This document shows positions 25,901 through 34,291 of a stretch of DNA of 64,000 nt, one piece after another; the stretch's first letter is position 1, and the number at the start of each line of letters is the position of its first letter. Source of the DNA: Liolophura sinensis (Eukaryota; Mollusca; Polyplacophora; Chitonida; Chitonidae). The notes beneath the pieces were generated by a model, which searched no databases, had not been told where the DNA came from, and worked only from the letters and a program-made list of their open reading frames with translations. The stretch spans positions 45,373,385 through 45,437,384 of the forward strand of contig NC_088295.1 in assembly GCF_032854445.1 (NCBI RefSeq), in the 5' to 3' direction. A program made the translations under genes and the position numbers.

Positions 25901-28900
25901 ACGTATAACTTGCAACACGTACGAGGCACTTGAGATAATTTTGGCATCTAAGTTGCATGTACCCTGAGTGAAAAATTCTTGGGTATATAGCATTTAACAA
26001 CAATGAAATAAAAATCTGTTACAATGTATCAGACAGGCCCTATGTATCACCATGCTTCATATGTTTTACGTTGAGTGTTGTCTGGAATTAGCTATCATGA
26101 TGCGAGGGCTTAAGCTTAAAGATGTAAGATTTATGAACCGTTAGTTTTTACGTCATTTATCGCGAGGTACAATCTAACCTTTTAACGGCTGTATATTAAT
26201 GAAATATTTCTTGTCTGAAAGCAGGGTACGAAGCACACCATAGGTATCTACATGTAGGTTACGAAATAATTTGTTCACGAAAAGACATGGGACGAAATAA
26301 CTTGTGCACGAAAAGACTTGGGACCAAATGACTTGTGCACGAAAGATTTAGCGCCAAACACTACATACAAGTCCAACGCAATATCAGATATTTTTATAAA
26401 TCTGCATTTATCTGTCGCTCGGCACTTGTCAATTTAATATATAGCGCAACGATTTTGTGTATATGCATTATTGTACTCCCGATCCTTAAGTCCAACGTTC
26501 TGTATCATTTCGCCATACCACATAGTACAACACCCCATCCACATCCTCCCAGACAACACCCCATCAACACCCTCCCAGCTTCTACATAGAACTAATCATG
26601 TCATGTTACAACAGGTAGTTCCCAAGAGTGTACTACAATATTTCCATTGTAATCATATCGAGAACAAATTACAGTTAAGCCCACTTCGGTCTTATTTTTA
26701 TTATTTTATAGGTCAGTGTGTCATGCATGTGTCCGATCAGTCTACCGATAATCAGTCTGGTTTTGTCTGCTGACCACAGTGATGGACTTTGATCTCTCAG
26801 GTGATGCTCTACTAGTGAGCTGAACAGATGGCGTGCGCCAAACGCAGTTACAAGAGAAGGAGAGATATACAATAATACACAATGAGCAAAGACTCGATAT
26901 ATAGTTATCATATCAGCTGTATATAACCAACATTTGACAGACACAGATAGCGAATACTCGAGTCTGACCTTCGTGAACGGGGTCAAGGCTGATTATACAT
27001 ATTGGTCAAGGATAAAGCTACTTGAACAGATGAATACAATGATGCCAAAAGTTAGATAAAAAAAAAAGAAAAACGCGTATTCGTCTGCATATTCCAATCG
27101 AGAGATAACGAAAATGAGATATGTCACACACACATCGTATTACTCTGATATTGGAAACGTTAAGCGTAAGAACCATCCCGCCAGCGTTTAATTTTGATTC
27201 AGTCAAAACTTAATCTGTTAATTTTAACAGAAAGTCTGTTGTTTGAGTGATGCTAGAATGCATTGTGTTATTGTAGCAGACTGCTCTGTTAAATATAGCA
27301 AACCTATTAATTCATCATAACGATTCTGCCACACTAACATGATATGTTGAGTATTACAGAATATTATGCTATAATAACAGAATACATTCACTCAGACAAC
27401 AGACTTTATGTTAACATTAATAGATTAATTTTTTGATTGTTGGTTCCGGTTGCGCACAAAATTATAAATGGTGTAGGCACTTGGAACCATTGAAACAAGC
27501 TGTACGGTGTTTCAGTTATTCCTATTAATGTATCGTGAGACATTTCTCACGCATATGCTGTACGTTGAACGTGGCAATGGGGTGTTATACAGTCAGTTTA
27601 TGGTTTCCTTCACCCCAAAACAGAGGTAATTTTCGACCATTACATGGAAGTAATCCAAAATAATCATATTGCTGTTAGACTGACACCATTAATTAAAAGT
27701 TCGCAACTTGTATAGCTTAACACGGAATTGCATAATATTTGTCTTCAAGTCAATGCTGATAAGTTTGAATTTTTAAGCTGTATGAAAATTTTGTGAAATC
27801 TCACTGTTTTGGGAGATGACCGATGTGTGGTCACAAGCTGCTACGCATGCGTATTTCCGAAAATCATGAAACCCGCAGCATTAACAAGAACAACAAAAGG
27901 ACGTTGTCTTATAAAGCTGCTTGTTGCAGTGGGAAAAAAACATATATGCGATGACAACTAAACGGATCTACATTAGGCGACTCACTCATAGAAATGGCGT
28001 CCTGAAGTAACTGTGCCTGCTGCCCCGGAAGATCCATGGTGGCTCGATCGTTTCCTTCGCTCTCTACAGACCGGCCTGTCAAAGAAACATAGGCACTATA
28101 CAAGCATCTGTGATTTTTACGGATTTGTAGTAAAAAGCGATTTGAACAGCATCTAATTATTTCCGACTACCCATATGTACTATCCAGTACTGAAATCTTC
28201 AGACTTGGGAAGTAGATTTCCTGTGTTGGATTGACCAAATATCTGGCAAACAATTTCAAAGTGGTAAATTTCCAGTGAATCGTTTAACATGATGTGTATT
28301 CATCCTAATTAAATGGTTTTTAACGCCACACCGAAGACTTTGTATATTTGATGGCGGCGAGGACTGATGGTGGAATACTTTGTCCATTCGTACAAGTGAG
28401 CGTAGGGATTCTTGGCCTGAACACAGACATTGTCCGAAATTAAACTATGTAACTTCTTGACGTGGTGTGTATGTATAAAATGTGCTTTGGTTAACACCAA
28501 TGTATATAAAGAAGAAATGAAGAGCAAGTCAACGGGAAACTCGTAAAACCCTTCTATCCTTTAACACAGGTGTTCATCGTTCTTTTCTGTAATATGTGTG
28601 CTCATCAAACACCAAGGTGTGTAGTAGGCCTATACAAACACTGCAGCCTAACATAAATCGATGTGTTTTACTGAGATTTGGGCCTTCTTAATTTGTGAAT
28701 CCTCATGGGGTCTCCCATATTCTAAGACTTTACCAAAGTTACAGAAAATAAAGCATATCTATGTTGGTTTGTTCCATCCATCGCCTTGTAGCGTCTCCTG
28801 GAAAATGCCAGCTTACCTGTACCAAGGACAACAAACACAATGTCTTTTCCGGTGACAGTGTTTTTCACGTCCGAAGAGTTATAACTGGTACATTTCGTAG

Positions 28901-31881
28901 TTTCACATCCAGCTGCAAAGGTCACAGCGCCACCAAGTTGTTTTAAACCGTCCAATGGAGTTGTCGTATACTGCGGATTCTCGTCCGGGGAGTAGTCACC
29001 AAACTGCTGCCCTACATTGTTTGCCATTGGTCCGACTACCTGTAGTTATAAATACATGTATTCACCGGATGTTGCTTGACTAGCTTCATATGGAATGTGG
29101 AATTCTAGACGAAGACAAAATCCCTAATGTATAAATGTAATTCCTTGAATTCTGTATCACATGAATGGTAATCACAACGAACTGACTAATTATGTCACTC
29201 AGTGCAAAATGGCCGAGGGACACACAGACCGGCATTATCAAACGTAACAGCTTAATTTGTTATTCAAGTAACACGCCGGAGTGTACGGCTACACGTTGCC
29301 AAGGTTTTGAAATAATAAAGCTTCGCTATGAGATGCCGTGAGCAAGGTAGGTCAAGTTTTTAAGGAAATGGTCTCGGAATTTGATAACCAAGTTTTCAAA
29401 AAGACAAAGGTTTCGGCAATTCAGAATGTCCAGCAACTCATTTTTATTGTGTTTTTCAAGCCTAGTTATTTTGAATGATACCCTGACAATTGAGATACAT
29501 GCAAGGTGGATGTAAAAGCCTCCATTTTGACCGGTCCTCTGACCAAGCAATGTATTTTGTCCAATTAAAAGTCCTTTGTCCCGGCATGTATTTATTCTAG
29601 AGGCCACCTATAAGGTTCTGTCTACTTTCTCTTTATTCTAATAGGATAAAGGTATAAAAGTAATTTTTGGTGCAGTAAAACTCTTGATCTCATTAATTTC
29701 TAAGTTCTTCTTCTCTGAACTTTTCATTTAATGCAGTTGTTGGTGTAATTTTTTGCTACATACCCCAATATTTGCGTACTGTCCTTTCTTCATAGGCAGA
29801 AAGTTGTCTGCGTTTTTCAAAAGCACAAACGATTTTAATGTGGCCTCCAAAGACAAAGCCCTGTGTTGTGGACTTTGAATAGACTCGAGACTAAGGTCGG
29901 CGTACGGGTTCATGAGTTTAGGGTCGAACTCGCCCAGTCTCATTCTGGTGTAGAAAAGAGCGCTGACTCGTTCTTTTACGGTGTCCATGGTGACTTTACC
30001 CTGAGATACTGCTTGCTCTGGAAAATGATACCTTGTATTTGGCAATAAATTACTAGAGAGTCAACAATGATATACTGATCAGCAGGTATAAAAGAAGTAA
30101 TGATGACCTAGGTGATGAAATGCGACTATTTGTGGGATCACAGAACATGACTGTACTTTATACTGTCTTTTTACGCCTCACTTCCCTTGATCGCAAGTGC
30201 AAAAGTCTGGCCTCTGAGGTAGCCATATAAGGCTATTTTATTCACCACATCTAATATCCTCTTTGAAAACCTGATTTCCACACGGACGTTTTACCATGTA
30301 CCTTTTGCCAGACATACTAACAGAGACATCAAAATATCAATGTAACATGATGCACTGATGCCCACTTATGTTCAAAACTGAATCAACCAACGGACAAAGA
30401 CATAACATACCAAGAAAAAAACATCCCATTCTGAAATCAGACTGTTCTCTTCATTACTCAGGTAGAGAAAGCTTTTCACCTGTACTTTTTTTTTTAAATG
30501 TATCGCCTTACACTTCCACACGACATTCGCGCATACTTTGAAAGTCCTACCCAATCCAAACATCACGGGATCAACCAAGTTGTTGGATAACTCCAGATTC
30601 ATGCCGGCGTTTACAATGGCCGTCGCGGCGTCCACGTTATTGCTGACATAATGATGTTGTGAGATGATGTTCTCCACCGCTCCTTGGTCACTGATCACGT
30701 AACCACGGAAACCCCATTCCTCTCTCAGTATTTCGGTGAGAAGTTTGTGGTTGGCACACGCCGGAACTCCATTAATACTGGAATAAATAAGCCTCACAAT
30801 ATTGGCATGATGGATGAGGTGAGTTAATCAAAATAATCTACCATGTTCGCTGCTCTGATTTTAAGTCTGTTGTTATATACATGATTAAGTATGGGACATT
30901 GGCTCATTCGACTTTTTGTCTAACCATAGCAACCAATGAGGTTGCAGGATCGAAACCAGCTCTCGCTGGTTTGGTTGAGTCTTTCAGTCAGGACGTTTGT
31001 CAGGTATATGACAGGGGGTGATCGCTCTAGTTCTCTCCTCCCACACACTTGACATCCTTCATATAAGTGATAAATTCTTCATACACGTATATATGGCCTT
31101 AAACTTAACCAAATGAATAAATATCCTTCATATAAGAGATATATTCTTCATACACGTATATATGGCCTTAAACTTAACCAAATGAATAAATATCTTTCTT
31201 TGTGTTGATTGGGAGATATCATATTTTCCATCAATGCTACCGGCATACAATCATTTCCTGACCATGTGAAGCCAAATGAGGATATAGATGTATTTCATTT
31301 TCTGTTCCTTACCTACCTGTTCTATTTATTTATTTACTCAAGAATATTTCACTTATACGGCTGCTCCCAGGACAGAACCAGTGGAAAGCCCTTTCCATGC
31401 ATGTCTACCTGTTATAACTGCACATTAGGTTGTAGGTACCGGCCTCGACACACATTCGGAACTGGGCCAAGAACGTCAGACGCCAGTCACGCTCAGACAC
31501 CTACGTGGAATTGAGCAATTGTTACAAATGATATAAACAGTGGAGTGAGCTATGTATACTTCTCTGTTTACATTCATTGGACAAAATACCTAATCATTAC
31601 CTGCTCAACTGTTCAATTTACTTAGCAACATGTTTTTTGTATCATAGCTTAAATCTAAGCTACAATTGCCGACAATTATTTATCTTCAGTCAGCCACAAG
31701 ATCGAGTTGATATTGGCCCTGACTCATTTGCTCTAACTCAATGAGATAACATAAATTACGTTTCCATTTATACAATTTCCATGGAACCACCTCATATCCG
31801 TGTTCCAAAACATCCAAGACACGTCAATTAAAACATAAATTTATAATGGCTTATCCTTCATGTCTAATTTAATTTCTTGAG

Positions 31882-31952
<71 letters not shown>

Positions 31953-33943
31953 TGTGAAGCAGGCTGCATATACCACACCATTTACAGCTGCGATGCATGC
32001 GTTTTGGCGATGTAAATTACCAAAACGGGTTCTATACGTAGAAGTTCGTACTTTGGAATCAAAGGAAAATCTTGAGACTGGTACATTTTCGGGCCCCCCA
32101 TGGACGTCGAAATGTTTACAGCCGGCATTAGCGCGGATGTATCGACTATCATTGCCCTGAAGTCCATACACAAAGTGCTGAGCCAGAGTGCCACTCAGGA
32201 AAGGGTCCTCCCCATAGGTCTCCTGTAACCCACCACACAACATGTAAGCGTCTCACAGATGATTAATACGTTAGGAGAAATGGTATGATTGACGACTAGA
32301 ACGGGGCTGAGCAGAAATGTTAACAGCCGGACAGCGTTTTCTTGCGTGACCGATACCACAAAGGCCCTTTTAAAATCACGATGCTTAGTTTTTGATGTTG
32401 GAAGTTAGAATTTTGAAATATTAACTCTGAAGATAAAATTTATGAAGTGATAATAATAAAAGTCAAGGTTTGATTGAAAATGAGTGAAACCTTTACATTT
32501 AAATGATGATGCCTTGACGTCTTTATTACTATACAGACTTCCTCGCCATTACCTGACTTCTGCCCCACAATGGATGTCTCATGATGTTGATGACCGGGCT
32601 GAAGCAGCTAGCACCTTTGTGATCACCATATTGCTCTTTCTGCATGTAGTCGTTGAACTTAGCCCGGACCTCTATAGAGGTGGCTTCCGCAACTCGCTGT
32701 ATCAGCGACGGACTGAGAATAAAAATAACATTATATATCGGTCATATCGTGGCGAGAACATTTTCAGTGCGGAATTAGTGTGGCTTTAGATACGACAATG
32801 ACAGTATCCAAAATCAAACCAAAAGAAATGTTTTTAAAATCATCGAAAAAAAAAAAACATGTGTGATTAAAATATTAAAGCCCTCTTTTAAATTTCTGAC
32901 TATAGACAGATGTGATAAAAATAAGACACACATGGGGGGAAATACTCTATGGAGACACCAAAAATGTTACTTTAGCCGCCAAGGTAACATTACTGATCAG
33001 AAATCACACTTAAGTTCATGCCAGTCATTGGCTAAAGCGGATAAGGTGTTTGAGGCCCTTGACAAATGATGTCTAATGTTCGAATCCATCTTCTGTCATT
33101 TCGACTGTGGCTTTAAGTTGGGATGTTTGTCAGGTACGGTGGCTTAAAGCCGGTTGGCACTCCATTTACCCCCACTAATAAACCTGCCAATCGTCTTACC
33201 AGTAAAAAAAAATTATGACGTGCGGCGTATAAAATTCCAGTAAACTTGTTCAAGTAAACTGATTTCCAGGCTAAATTGCTATTTACTTATAGGATGAGAC
33301 TTGCATATTATGATTTAAGCCTGGCATAGCTTAAATGCACTTTCAACTTGTGGCCCAGAAGTTCTCCAGTGGTTTGATACGAGAATGGATACAGTAAAAA
33401 CGGTATATGGGGTGTCACACCTTATGTCTGGTGCTTCAGGGACCGCGACATTTGATTTGACAAGGGTATTTACATGCGACTAGTTTGGACCATGCTGCTA
33501 TTACGGTTTTCTGCATCCAAATCTTTGGAGTTCAGCTGGACTCGAACACATTCACACTCGACTCACTGAGTAGGCCCCGACAGATAATCTTATGATAAAG
33601 ATACTGTGACAAGGCAATATGTGTAGGCGTACTGCACAGATTCATTTCAGCTTATTGCTTGATATGTGCATGTTACATTCTGTATACGTAATAGTAATAC
33701 TTCGGTTGATATTCGGTTGAATGCCACCTTATCTTCATATCTTCACCATTAACAATATGTCTTTTCTTCATGACAGTCGGTGCTCCACATTCCTCTAAAA
33801 AAATTGCCTAGCGACCATGCAGTGACCCTGAACGTTCATTTGATTGATGGCTGTTATGCGATGTGTGTTTTGATGCCTACATTAACAAGCTTCACTTCTT
33901 ATAACACCCGTATTCTCGACTACGGCGTAAAACACCAGTCAAA

Positions 33944-33978
<35 letters not shown>

Positions 33979-34249
33979 CGACATGTTGGATGGATTTCAG
34001 CAGGATTCGGACACACAACGTTTAGGGTGGTGAGCTGTAGTCGACTGTATAGCCACTTATAACCCTACCGTATTATGAGATATATACATTAATACTTTCG
34101 TATATATAGGTGTAACACCAGCTTCAAAAAGCGTCAATGATGCTATGTATCTGTTATAAATCACATGTTCATGCGAGTATACAAGTACATACATTTGCAT
34201 GTGAACAATTGTATCGTGCCTGTAAGATTTAGCTTGACAAGTGCACACC

Positions 34250-34291
<42 letters not shown>

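Larger units (their letters stand above)
25822..27985 (-). other. GH3 intron 8
   Basis: This 2.2-kb intron contains a 31-bp tandem array (26261-26352), a C-rich 27-bp duplication around 26526-26580 and a foldback element (27210-27428). I see no coding sequence. Confidence 0.8.

Noticed and set aside
30372-30550. Read-through of GH3 exon 5
   Set aside because: The frame stays open but loses all family similarity after the GTAGGA donor. Joining to 30017 restores the QAVSQGKVT motif.
31869-31960. Coding continuation of GH3 exon 3 into the (TA)n tract
   Set aside because: The frame is open only because TA repeats encode Tyr/Ile. Splicing at 32051 joins to the conserved VSERDW exon in phase.
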